From: a cyanobacterium PCC 7702
GTDB lineage: Bacteria > Cyanobacteriota > Cyanobacteriia > Cyanobacteriales > Nostocaceae
NCBI GenBank assembly: GCA_000332255.1
Contig: KB235926.1
Span: 965,416 to 1,029,415, forward strand
Direction of reading: 5' to 3'
DNA length: 64,000 bases
Shown here: one piece after another, positions 18,767-27,444 of the stretch
How the letters are laid out: every line of letters begins with the position of its first letter
Position numbering within the stretch: the stretch's first letter is position 1
The notes under the pieces: model-generated
Seen by the model: the letters and a program-made list of their open reading frames with translations, nothing else
The model's database searches: none
What the model was told of the DNA's origin: nothing
Made by a program: the position numbers and the translations under genes

Positions 18767-19381
18767 TTGACAACTGCTACTTTTACAGCCAAAGACAATT
18801 TAACACTGCCAGCACGGTGGCATCGCCTTACTCCCCTCTGGCAAGGTGGGGAGGAAGTCATTCAACAAGGTTTGCCTCACGCTCAACTAGCGCCAGCCTG
18901 GCAACTGCTACTTTTAGGAGACGGTTCTCCCACCAGACACTTGCAATTGCTAACGGGCGAGCCTACAGAAGTGGATGTTATCGACATGTCGTTCATTGGC
19001 ATGGACTTGGATAGCGCTCCCGATCTGATTGAAGTTGTACCGGGACCGCGGTTGCGGCGACAAGTCTGGCTGCGTACTGCTTCTGGTCAGAGATTGGCGT
19101 ACGCTACTTCCTGGTGGGAAGCTTCTCACGTAGACGAGTATTTGCAAAACCGTTCATTGCCTATCTGGGCTAGCTTGGCTCGTCTGCGCACCGAGTTGTA
19201 TCGAGACATTCAAGGAATTTACTACGGTCAGTGCAACCAATTAGAGTATGGTTTTGCTCAAAAAGGGCCCTTTTGGGGACGCCATTACTTGTTTTGGCAT
19301 CATGGAAAACCCTTAACTTTAATTTATGAAGTTTTTTCACCTTATTTAACAAAATATTTGGGACCAACCCAATCTGCTTAA
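18767..19381 (+). CDS. Chorismate lyase (cyanobacterial Ycf21/DUF98 type)
   Basis: 204-aa enzyme of the family that replaces UbiC in cyanobacteria. It converts chorismate to 4-hydroxybenzoate and pyruvate for plastoquinone. Features: WQLLLLGDGSPTRHLQLLTG, the central DVIDM stretch and RRQVWLRTASGQRLAYATSW, ending in LIYEVFSPYL. The start is TTG at 18767: an in-frame TAA lies two codons upstream and the first internal ATG would remove most of the fold, so TTG is well supported. The product is the substrate of the UbiA at 3.8 kb. Confidence 0.87.
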   Translation: MTTATFTAKDNLTLPARWHRLTPLWQGGEEVIQQGLPHAQLAPAWQLLLLGDGSPTRHLQLLTGEPTEVDVIDMSFIGMDLDSAPDLIEVVPGPRLRRQVWLRTASGQRLAYATSWWEASHVDEYLQNRSLPIWASLARLRTELYRDIQGIYYGQCNQLEYGFAQKGPFWGRHYLFWHHGKPLTLIYEVFSPYLTKYLGPTQSA

Positions 19382-20012
19382 AGTGTTTTCAGTGTTTTCT
19401 TGACTGTAAAAATACTTGTAGGCAGGGCGATCGCCCCTTGGGTGGTCGCTTTGTCATCTATTTGACCGCAGGCTTGATTTTTTGTTGCATTTATTAACAC
19501 TAGCTGCCAATAAAAATTGCTATTTAATAATCAAGTCTTTGCCGCTTTTTCAGAAAACCACAGAGAATTTCACTTTGTCAGTTATTGAATATTGAATAAA
19601 TTATATAAATAGTTGTTTGCTCGCCAGAAAATGGTAAATTTAGCTACTTGCCAAGAAAATAGTATTAATTCTATACCTAAGGCCTGGAACTTGTGAGCCT
19701 ATATATAATAGGGTAATTTCGGACAATTTCTTGTGACTTGTGCAGTAGAAATTTAGCTAAAAATTAGCGCAGTATGAGACGGGAAACAAAACAGTAAAAA
19801 AATCAACAGGATTGATGAAAGCAAGCAGCTTTTATCGATCTTAGGTAAAGGTAGTTCCCCAAAATTTCAAAAAGAAATGGTATTTTGTAGCCGAAGCATA
19901 ATTGCTCAACAGTCAATAAAATACAATTCCTCACGCCCCTTAGGGAGAAACCTGCGAGTTTACTTCGGCAACAAAGCAAGTAACAAATTCATTATGAAGA
20001 GGTATTTTACCA
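19382..20012. other. 631-bp intergenic region upstream of the DUF3352 gene
   Basis: AT-rich. A GGGCGATCGCCCC palindrome near 19427 contains a HIP1 site. A short frame at 19877-20059 overlaps the next gene's start in another frame and has no coding character. No promoter could be assigned. Confidence 0.4.
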
Positions 20013-21788
20013 ATGGCGCTGCCTGTTGTGTCTATTTCGTCAATGAAGAAGAAAAATAAACCATCTGCAGTACTCACCCTTTCATCCGCTGGATTGTTAA
20101 TCGGCGGTGGAATGATAGCAGCATATTGGTTATTTGCTCAAGGACAGATATTTTCTAGAGAATTGCCGATAGGTGCAAATATAATTCCTCAAGATGCCTT
20201 GTTTGCAGTTTCTCTGACTACCGATCCCGGACAGTGGCAAAAATTGCGAGAATTTGGTACCAAAGAAACTCAAGCAGAACTAGATAAAAACCTGGTGCAA
20301 TGGCGCGATCGCCTGCTAACCAACAACGGTTACGACTTTCAAAAAGATATCAGCCCTTGGGTGGGAAAGCAAGTAACAATTGCAATTGTTGCTCCCCAAG
20401 CAAGCAAAGAAGCACCTAAAAGCCTCACCAGCAATGAAAATACTGCTAGCAAGCAGCAGTCATTAGTGATAGTATTGCCCATTGCCGACCAACAAAAAGC
20501 TCAAAAAATCCTTGCACAACCAAAATCCCTCAAACAAGGAAAATGGGTTGACCGCACCTATGAGGGCATTGCGATTAAAGAAGCTAATTCTCCATACGGA
20601 GAAAATTTTTCAGCAGCACTAATAGATCGGCGTTTTTTAGTTATTACGGATAATCCTAAAACAACAGAACGAGTTATACAAGCTTATAAAAATAGAACAT
20701 CCCTAGCCAACAGTGCCGGTTTTGCCGAGAACGTATCCAAAATTACCAGTTCGCAACAGCCCTTTGCTCAATTTTACATCAATGTACCTGACTCTGCCAA
20801 AATAGCCGCTGCTTCTGGAAACCGACATTTACCCGCCCAAGTTTTAACACAGTTACAAAACAACCAAGGTCTAGCAGGGACAGTAACCCTAGAATCCCAA
20901 GGAATACGCATTAAGGGTATTTCCTGGCTCAATCCCAACAGCAGGCGGGTCTTAGCAGTCGAAAACACAGCTGCAAGGATGCAAAACCGAGTTCCGTCGG
21001 AAACATTAATGATGGTTTCTGGTGTTAACCTGCAGCGCGTGTGGACAGAATATGTTGCCACATCTCAAGGAAATCCGCTTGCGCCAATTGCTCCGGAACA
21101 ATTGCAAAAAGGGGTAAAATCTCTGACCAATCTGGATTTAGAGCGAGACTTGCTCAGCTGGATGGACGGAGAATTCTCCGTAGCAGTAATTCCTAACAAT
21201 CCCACCAGCTGGGCCGATAACTTTCGTGCTTCTTTATTGTTTATGGTAGAAACAAGCGATCGCCCTCGCGCAGAAGGTGCCTTCAAACAACTAGATGAAG
21301 TCATGAAAAATCAATACCAATTCCAGATCCAACAGACGATAGTTGCTGGAAAACCTGTTGTAAATTGGATTGGACCTTTGGGTACCCTAACCGCTACCCA
21401 CGGGTGGTTGGACGGAAACGTTGCTTTTTTGTCGGTAGGTGCTCCCATTGCCGATAAAATTATTCCCAGACCTAAAAACCCACTCGCTGCAAGTCCTGTA
21501 TTTCAAAAAACAGTTCCTTTAGGGTTAACTGCTACAAACAGTCAATTTTTCTTGGATCTAGAACATGCAGCGAAGAATTTTCCTCTACCAGCTCTACTAC
21601 CAAATCAACAAGCACTAATAGCAGCAACAAACTCCATAGGGATGGCAACCGCAGTCAAGGACAGTCACAGCAATCGTTACGAAATTTTTCTCGAACTCAA
21701 AAAAGGTGACCGAGTTGCTCCCCTACCAAGCCCAACATTTAATTCTACCTCCTTTGCAACACCACCTTCCTTGGAAAACCACCATTAG
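20013..21788 (+). CDS. DUF3352 domain protein
   Basis: 591-aa protein with one N-terminal membrane anchor ([20 protein letters not shown], ~20-40) and a large periplasmic or lumenal part. Family-like segments are [36 protein letters not shown] and [16 protein letters not shown]3352 proteins are widespread in cyanobacteria and have no established function. The start at 20013 has AGAGG about 13 bases upstream; an ATG at 20043 (MKKKNKPS) would remove ten residues and place positive charges right before the anchor, so it is a fair alternative. Confidence 0.82.
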   Translation: MALPVVSISSMKKKNKPSAVLTLSSAGLLIGGGMIAAYWLFAQGQIFSRELPIGANIIPQDALFAVSLTTDPGQWQKLREFGTKETQAELDKNLVQWRDRLLTNNGYDFQKDISPWVGKQVTIAIVAPQASKEAPKSLTSNENTASKQQSLVIVLPIADQQKAQKILAQPKSLKQGKWVDRTYEGIAIKEANSPYGENFSAALIDRRFLVITDNPKTTERVIQAYKNRTSLANSAGFAENVSKITSSQQPFAQFYINVPDSAKIAAASGNRHLPAQVLTQLQNNQGLAGTVTLESQGIRIKGISWLNPNSRRVLAVENTAARMQNRVPSETLMMVSGVNLQRVWTEYVATSQGNPLAPIAPEQLQKGVKSLTNLDLERDLLSWMDGEFSVAVIPNNPTSWADNFRASLLFMVETSDRPRAEGAFKQLDEVMKNQYQFQIQQTIVAGKPVVNWIGPLGTLTATHGWLDGNVAFLSVGAPIADKIIPRPKNPLAASPVFQKTVPLGLTATNSQFFLDLEHAAKNFPLPALLPNQQALIAATNSIGMATAVKDSHSNRYEIFLELKKGDRVAPLPSPTFNSTSFATPPSLENHH

Positions 21789-21859
21789 CCCGAAACAGAT
21801 TAGGATCGAAACTGTCAGAAAAAACTCTTTTTATTCCATCCGCGGGGGAGAAAATCATT

Positions 21860-22939
21860 ATGAATCTGGTTGAACTCCAGAACTTGCTAGACAATACCTC
21901 GTTTGCAGTCTTGTTTGTGACGATGTTGGTTTATTGGTGTGGAGCAGCTTTCGAAAACTTACCCTTTTTACCAACTTTAGGAACAGCAGGAATGGCGATC
22001 GCCAACTTGTGTATAGCAACCTTATTAGGAGCACGATGGCTAGAAGCAGGTTACTTTCCTTTGAGCAATTTGTATGAATCTCTGTTGTTTCTAGCTTGGG
22101 GAATAACCACTATCCATCTGATCGCAGAAAACAGCAGTCGCAGTCGTTTGGTCGGAGTTGTCACCGCTCCCGTGGCGATGGGTGTAACCGCTTTTGCTAC
22201 CCTGACATTGCCTGCACAAATGCAACTAGCCGAACCATTAGTACCTGCATTGAAATCGAATTGGCTGATGATGCACGTCAGCGTTATGATGTTGAGTTAT
22301 GCAGCTTTAATGGTAGGCTCGCTGTTAGCGATCGCTTTTTTGGTGGTTACTCGCGGACAAGATATCCAACTCCAAGGTAGTTCCGTCGGTACAGGTGGCT
22401 ATCGCAGTAACGGTTTCCGCTTGCAAAAACCCACTCCACTAACTACTCAAACCTCCAAAACAGCAGCGGAAAACAACGGCTTTAAACGTTATGAAAGCAA
22501 TACTAACGGAAAAACAACAGCAGTTTTAGATTTGGTAACCGCTTCTGTTGGTACCAGCGAACAAAAAACTTCACCGCAAAACCTCACATCTGCTGACGAA
22601 CCTCTTTCACCCCAACGCCTGAGTCTGGCCGAAACTCTAGACAATATCAGCTATCGAGTCATTGGACTGGGATTTCCTTTACTAACAATCGGTATCATTG
22701 CTGGTGCTGTTTGGGCTAACGAAGCTTGGGGTTCATACTGGAGTTGGGATCCCAAAGAAACCTGGGCGTTAATCACTTGGTTAGTTTTTGCAGCATACCT
22801 CCACGCCCGCATTACCCGCGGTTGGCAAGGACGTCGTCCAGCAATTTTAGCAGCTAGCGGTTTTGTTGTCGTCTGGATTTGCTATTTGGGAGTAAATCTG
22901 TTGGGTAAGGGTTTACATTCTTATGGATGGTTCTTTTAG
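21860..22939 (+). CDS. ccsA: Cytochrome c biogenesis protein CcsA (ResC type)
   Basis: 359-aa multi-pass membrane component of the System II heme-attachment machinery, needed for cytochromes f, c6 and c550. The heme-handling motif [15 protein letters not shown] is intact near residues 293-307, followed by conserved His in [12 protein letters not shown]. Residues ~170-255 are a poorly conserved hydrophilic loop rich in Thr/Asn. Some pipelines call this protein CcsB. The downstream tilS frame could begin inside its 3' end, so the two may be translationally coupled. Confidence 0.92.
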   Translation: MNLVELQNLLDNTSFAVLFVTMLVYWCGAAFENLPFLPTLGTAGMAIANLCIATLLGARWLEAGYFPLSNLYESLLFLAWGITTIHLIAENSSRSRLVGVVTAPVAMGVTAFATLTLPAQMQLAEPLVPALKSNWLMMHVSVMMLSYAALMVGSLLAIAFLVVTRGQDIQLQGSSVGTGGYRSNGFRLQKPTPLTTQTSKTAAENNGFKRYESNTNGKTTAVLDLVTASVGTSEQKTSPQNLTSADEPLSPQRLSLAETLDNISYRVIGLGFPLLTIGIIAGAVWANEAWGSYWSWDPKETWALITWLVFAAYLHARITRGWQGRRPAILAASGFVVVWICYLGVNLLGKGLHSYGWFF

Positions 22940-23000
22940 AAACCTTACCCCCATCCCTAATAAGATAGCCAGCAAACTCGAAATTAACCTCAAACCTCAA

Positions 23001-23999
23001 ATGGTATGGACTGCTGTACATGCAAAAATCCATCGCACTATCCGCTGGCGCCACTTGTTTGAACGTCACCAGCATCTGTTAGTTGCGGTCTCTGGCGGAC
23101 AAGATTCCCTGTGCTTAATGAAATTACTGTTAGATTTACAGCCCAAATGGGGATGGAATTTAGGTGTAGCTCACTGCGATCACCGCTGGCGTCCTGATTC
23201 GCATTTCAATGCTCAACACGTTGCAAACATAGCTCAAAAGTGGAACCTCCCCTTTTATTTAGAAGTAGCCGCCCAGCCTTTAAAAAGTGAAGCAGCTGCA
23301 CGTAACTGGCGCTATCAAGCTTTGGGCGCCATCGCCAAGCAGCACAACTACAACTGCATCGTCACAGGCCATACAGCTAGCGATCGCGCCGAGACCCTAC
23401 TTTATAACTTAATTCGCGGTAGCGGCGCTGATGGCTTGCAAGCTTTGAGTTGGCGACGTTTGCTGGTCGATGACATTCTGCTTGTCCGTCCTTTGTTGGA
23501 ATTAACCCGCACAGAAACAGAAATATTTTGTCAGCAAAATCAATTACCAATTTGGCAAGATTCCACTAATCAAGATTGGAAGTACGCCCGCAATCGCATT
23601 CGCCAAGAACTAATACCCTATTTGCGCCAGCATTTCAATCCACAAATTGAATCGGTTTTAGCCCAAACCGCAGAACTGCTGCAAGCAGAAGTCGAGTATC
23701 TGGAAAAAGCCGCCCAGCAATTAAAACAAGAAGCATTGAGCAAACAAGACAAAACCACAGGACAATCTTGCTGTCTTCCCCTCAAACTCAATCGCCGCAT
23801 ACTGCAACAAGCACCAGTTGCTCTCCAACGTCGCGTCATGCGACAACTGCTACAAAACCTACTTCCAGATGCTCCCAATTTTGAACAAATTGAAAAACTC
23901 ACCGCTCTAATTACAGCACCCAACCGCTCCCAAACCGATCCCTTTCCTGGTGGCGCGATCGCACAAGTACAAGATGATTGGATCTGGATTAGGAAATAA
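23001..23999 (+). CDS. tilS: tRNA(Ile)-lysidine synthetase
   Basis: 332 aa from the chosen ATG. This essential N-type ATP pyrophosphatase makes lysidine at C34 of tRNA-Ile(CAU). The PP-loop is SGGQDS (31-36), followed by LGVAHCDHRWR and VTGHTASDRAETLLYNLIRG, typical of TilS. A helical C-terminal region follows, with no large extra domain, as in cyanobacteria. An earlier in-frame ATG at 22923 overlaps the ccsA end by 17 bases and would add 26 residues not usual in homologues; I prefer 23001, where the protein begins MVWTAVHAKIHRTIR. Confidence 0.9.
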   Translation: MVWTAVHAKIHRTIRWRHLFERHQHLLVAVSGGQDSLCLMKLLLDLQPKWGWNLGVAHCDHRWRPDSHFNAQHVANIAQKWNLPFYLEVAAQPLKSEAAARNWRYQALGAIAKQHNYNCIVTGHTASDRAETLLYNLIRGSGADGLQALSWRRLLVDDILLVRPLLELTRTETEIFCQQNQLPIWQDSTNQDWKYARNRIRQELIPYLRQHFNPQIESVLAQTAELLQAEVEYLEKAAQQLKQEALSKQDKTTGQSCCLPLKLNRRILQQAPVALQRRVMRQLLQNLLPDAPNFEQIEKLTALITAPNRSQTDPFPGGAIAQVQDDWIWIRK

Positions 24000-24104
24000 A
24001 AATTATTCCTGATGACTTACCCCATCTATCAATTTTTATTGAAATATTATAGAATAATTCATATCAATTTTTTTTGAAATATAAGGCATTGGTGTGGCAC
24101 AGTC

Positions 24105-24803
24105 ATGCACCTGGGTTTGAAAAAACTTCTACTACCCTCTTGGCAAGAAGAACTAGCAGAAGCAATTGGCACCTTTATTTTAGTGTTTGCAGGTACAGGT
24201 GCAGTAATGGTGAACGAAGTTACTAAAGGAGCTGTTACTCATGTAGGAATTAGTTTTGTATTCGGTGCAGTAGTAGCTGCCTTGATTTATTCTATCGGGC
24301 ATATTAGCAAAGCCCACTTCAATCCAGCGGTAACCTTGGCATTTTGGACAAGTGGCATATTTCCCAAAAATTTAGTATTGCCATACATTTTGGCGCAATT
24401 GCTAGGAGCGATCGCTGCATCGAGCTTGTTATCGCTCAGTCTGGGAAAAGTTGCAAATTTAGGAGCGACCCTACCATACAACGGTAACTGGTTGCAATCT
24501 TTGCTTTTAGAAACTATTCTCAGTTTCATTTTGATGTTTGTAATTTTTGGTTCCGGACTGGATCGCCGCGCTCACCTTGGCTTTGCAGGTCTGGCAATTG
24601 GTTTGACTGTCGGTTTAGAAGCTGCATTCATGGGACCAATTACCGGTGCAAGTATGAATCCAGCACGTTCCTTAGGTCCAGCATTGGTAGGAGGAATTTG
24701 GCAACATCACTGGATTTATTGGGTTGCACCCATATTAGGAGCGCAAGTAGCAGTGATAGTATACAGTCTCCTTTCCAACAAATTTCAAGACTTGAGAACG
24801 TAA
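24105..24803 (+). CDS. Aquaporin, NIP-like, possible metalloid channel
   Basis: 232-aa six-helix channel. NPA boxes are HFNPAV (N73-A75) and GASMNPARSLGP (N185-R188). The text around the second box resembles plant NIPs and bacterial NIP-like channels. Aligning by NPA spacing to E. coli AqpZ as I recall it, the selectivity filter is Phe53, Ala173, Ala182, Arg188. The AqpZ His and Thr are both Ala here, so the pore should be wider than a strict water channel and could pass small neutral solutes such as arsenous acid or glycerol (inference). An arsenate reductase gene follows 240 bp downstream, supporting a metalloid role. Confidence 0.88.
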   Translation: MHLGLKKLLLPSWQEELAEAIGTFILVFAGTGAVMVNEVTKGAVTHVGISFVFGAVVAALIYSIGHISKAHFNPAVTLAFWTSGIFPKNLVLPYILAQLLGAIAASSLLSLSLGKVANLGATLPYNGNWLQSLLLETILSFILMFVIFGSGLDRRAHLGFAGLAIGLTVGLEAAFMGPITGASMNPARSLGPALVGGIWQHHWIYWVAPILGAQVAVIVYSLLSNKFQDLRT

Positions 24804-24906
24804 AGGAATTAAATCAGTGAAAATATAAGGCGCGGTAGACGTGCGTAGCGCGGCTTCTCGTAGAGATCGTGTCAAACTAGACTTTGAATTTGACTACTAG
24901 CATGCC

Positions 24907-24925
24907 AAAAACGGCGCCCGTTTTT
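24907..24925. terminator. Bidirectional hairpin between aquaporin and arsC
   Basis: AAAAACGG (24907-24914) and CCGTTTTT (24918-24925) form a perfect 8-bp stem with a 3-base CGC loop and a T-run on either strand. It lies 104 bp after the aquaporin stop, consistent with transcript termination before arsC. Confidence 0.55.
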
Positions 24926-25043
24926 ACTCAAAAGTAGAGATGGAAAGTAGAGAATAAAAAATACTAATTGCTGTTAGCTTCTTGGTCAAAAAAAGTCTGA
25001 TTAACAGTTCCACAACAGCAAAGTAAATAATAGGTATAAAGTT

Positions 25044-25439
25044 ATGAAAAAAGTCATGTTTGTTTGTCAAAAGAATTCCCGACGCTCCCAAATGGCAGAA
25101 GGATTTGCTCGTACACTAGGCAAAGAAAAAATTGCTGTAACCAGCGCTGGTTTGGAAACAGAGCAAGTAGATCCGATGGCTGTGCAAGTAATGTCAGAAA
25201 TTGGAATAGATATCAGCCAGCAAACTTCTAAGCCGTTAAGTAATTTTCATCCCCAGGAATACGATGTTGTTATTTCTTTGTGTGGTTGTGGAGTTAATCT
25301 ACCAGCAGTCTGGCTAACAACAGAAGTATTTGAAGATTGGCAGATAGAAGATCCCCAAGGGAAATCAATAGAGACCTTTCGTCAGATTCGAGATCAAATT
25401 AAAGAACGAGTAGTGAAGTTAATCGCATCCCTCAGTTAG
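25044..25439 (+). CDS. arsC: Arsenate reductase, low-Mr phosphatase fold, glutaredoxin type
   Basis: 131 aa. It reduces arsenate to arsenite in the cytosol. The P-loop is C8-QKNSR-R (CX5R), and SLCGCGVNLP places Cys80 and Cys82; these three positions match the redox cysteines of Synechocystis Slr0946 as I know it, which uses glutathione/glutaredoxin rather than thioredoxin. The end EDPQGKSIETFRQIRDQIKERV is also typical. No arsR, arsB or acr3 is nearby; the upstream NIP-like channel may provide arsenite exit. ATG 25044 is clear. Confidence 0.93.
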   Translation: MKKVMFVCQKNSRRSQMAEGFARTLGKEKIAVTSAGLETEQVDPMAVQVMSEIGIDISQQTSKPLSNFHPQEYDVVISLCGCGVNLPAVWLTTEVFEDWQIEDPQGKSIETFRQIRDQIKERVVKLIASLS

Positions 25440-25519
25440 TTGGTTGAGTTGGTGTTTTCAGCTTTGCAGCGATCGCCCAGGCTAAAAACTTCTGCTTTCA
25501 TAAAACTAAAGCACAGATC

Positions 25520-25864
25520 TTAGTAAGCCAAGACATGCTTATAAATAAAGTGGAAATCTACTACTTTCTCCTCCACTGACAGCAAATACCAATCATTGGC
25601 AAGCACCCGAATAGCAAAAAAGCCAACACCGGACCAAAAGCCAAGAACATCATCGTTGTCGTAATCGTTATCGTAGGCGATCGTGGCTTCTTCAGGGTGA
25701 TTTGGGTCACAAGGTAATTCGTCAGCTCGCTCCGATAGCAGTACCCGTGCAGTTCCGGAGCAGACTGCTTGCAAACCAACCCCGTCCCGGAGAATTATTT
25801 GCAATGACGCATGTAGGAGCAAAATTGCCGCTTCCCCCTGGCTTTCCTGGTTTGAAATTGACAA
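25520..25864 (-). CDS. Hypothetical protein, 114 aa
   Basis: I do not recognise this frame. It is acidic, with an Asp/Asn-rich stretch (AYDNDYDNDDVLGFWSG), and has no signal peptide or clear membrane helix. Its start overlaps the WD40 remnant of the neighbouring pseudogene in a different frame. It could be a real small gene or an accidental frame left by decay of that gene. Confidence 0.35.
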   Translation of the reverse strand: MSISNQESQGEAAILLLHASLQIILRDGVGLQAVCSGTARVLLSERADELPCDPNHPEEATIAYDNDYDNDDVLGFWSGVGFFAIRVLANDWYLLSVEEKVVDFHFIYKHVLAY

Positions 25865-27110
25865 TGTTCAAGTTGGAAATTTTTATACTGTTGTCATAAC
25901 CACCGCTAGCAATTGTTTGTCCCTCATGACTGATAGCAATTGCATATATCCATACAGAATTAGCATCTAAAAAACGCTGAGTTTCAGGAGAGTGTTTTGG
26001 AGAGTTTAAAAAAATAGTAAATTTTAATAGCTACACCAAGAAAAAAGATAATTAATAATAAAATATAGACAGTTTATTTGTGGCCACAATGTTACTTTCT
26101 GGATTTGGTTTTATGAAGTTAGCAAGTATTCTTTTTGTTGTTTACCTAAGAGTTTTTGGGAAGTATTAACGAGATGTTGGTTTCCAAGCTGCTGTTGAAA
26201 ATTAAGACGATACAACTCACAGCTTGTGCGAGTTCATTCGCCATCTAGTTTTACCAATCCCATGCTTTCAAGTTTGTAAGCAACGATCGCCTCTAGTTGT
26301 ACTTTTTGATGAGCGGTGACGATTTGTTACATCGCTGCGAGTAATTGCTGTTCAGCTTGAAGACAGGATTTTTCCCCGACGCAAATGGTAAAGTGCTAGA
26401 TTTGCTAGATAGGGATGTCCTCCTATCATTGCTTGCAAGCAAGCAAGTTTTGCACTCCTTTTCGATCCCAGATTCCATCGATTCCGTAACATTGTGCTAA
26501 ATTTTGTACTTGTTCTAGGGTAAAAGGTGGAATCGAGACTGTTACACCTACCTTGAAGGTAGACTGGTTGGGTTTAATCGGTTGAGCAGCAAACTTTTTC
26601 CCATTTTTTTGGGTGCTTTAATCCGCAGCAAACAACCAGGCTGCATAATTTCGTTATATACAATTTCTTCTAGGGGAGGACGGTTGATATAAAAAGGAGA
26701 ATCCAGTGGTATGGGACCGCTGGAAAAGTCGATTTTACTTGCTAAGAAGGCTAGGTCTGGTGGAAATTCATTTTCTAAATTGCGCTCCATAATCGGATAT
26801 TCTCTTGGAGATAGATGGGTACTGTCTTGAAGTTTTTTGCTTAAGACTATGTGCAGGTTTTTTGGTTACTCTCGGAAAGGTCTTGCCACAGCTAGCTGAG
26901 AGTCAAATTCTTTTATATAGTCGATACGATAAGCCCTATACCTTAGCGATTGCACCGTAGGTTTTGCCCAATAGTGATTGATGAAGCACAAACCACTGAA
27001 TGGAGCTGAGAGGTTTATGTTGGAAAATTCTTTCTACAGCTTCCAGAAGTTCTTCCACGGTGGTTGTGAGGTTAAATGTTAAACAATGATCGGATTTACG
27101 TACGTATATA
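25862..27110 (-). pseudogene. Decayed HTH-AAA ATPase-WD40 gene
   Basis: Pieces of one large gene lie in order on the minus strand but in changing frames with stops. First (27100-26940) TVEELLEAVERIFQHKPLSS, then GKTYGAIA, matching the N-terminal helix-turn-helix of cyanobacterial vWA-MoxR-associated proteins. Next (26790-26180) an AAA_35-like ATPase: PIPLDSPFYINRPPLEEIVY, RIKAPKKMGKS (Walker A), IGGHPYLANLALYHLRRGK, MGLVKLDGE-stop, CELYRLNF. Last (26000-25865) one WD40 blade, AISHEGQTIASGGYDNSIKI. There are at least two frameshifts, in-frame stops and a missing stretch before the blade. Family assignment is from recalled consensus; the decay itself is plain. Confidence 0.75.
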
Positions 27111-27444
27111 TCTCTGCTGGATAATTCATAGTAATATATTTTTGATTTGATTTATTTATAGGTTAATTCATATAAAAAATTATTTATATCTTAATATTTA
27201 TATAAATCCCATATGAAGATTTGTTCGAATGCTTGCAAAGATTGTTTGCAGCAGCGGTAAAAATTTAGAATATAAATTGGCGAGCGATTCTGAGCTTAGA
27301 ATCGAAAGGACTTTTGCGCCTACTTGAAGTTGCCAAATCGGGACCTTGGCAATTGTACGGATATGATTATTTAAACTAGCAAAAAACACGCTGATTTTGC
27401 AACATTTCTTTGTGGAATTATCCGGAAATAATTAGTAAAAAAAG
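27111..27444. other. AT-rich spacer beside the pseudogene
   Basis: 334 bp, strongly AT-rich between 27120 and 27210. A 63-codon frame on the minus strand (27198-27389) has no recognisable content. It probably contains the decayed gene's old upstream region. Confidence 0.35.

Noticed and set aside
19877-20059. 60-codon frame before the DUF3352 gene
   Set aside because: Overlaps the real start of the DUF3352 gene in another frame and has no motif.
27198-27389. 63-codon minus-strand frame beside the AAA-WD40 pseudogene
   Set aside because: No resemblance to any module of that family and no start signal.
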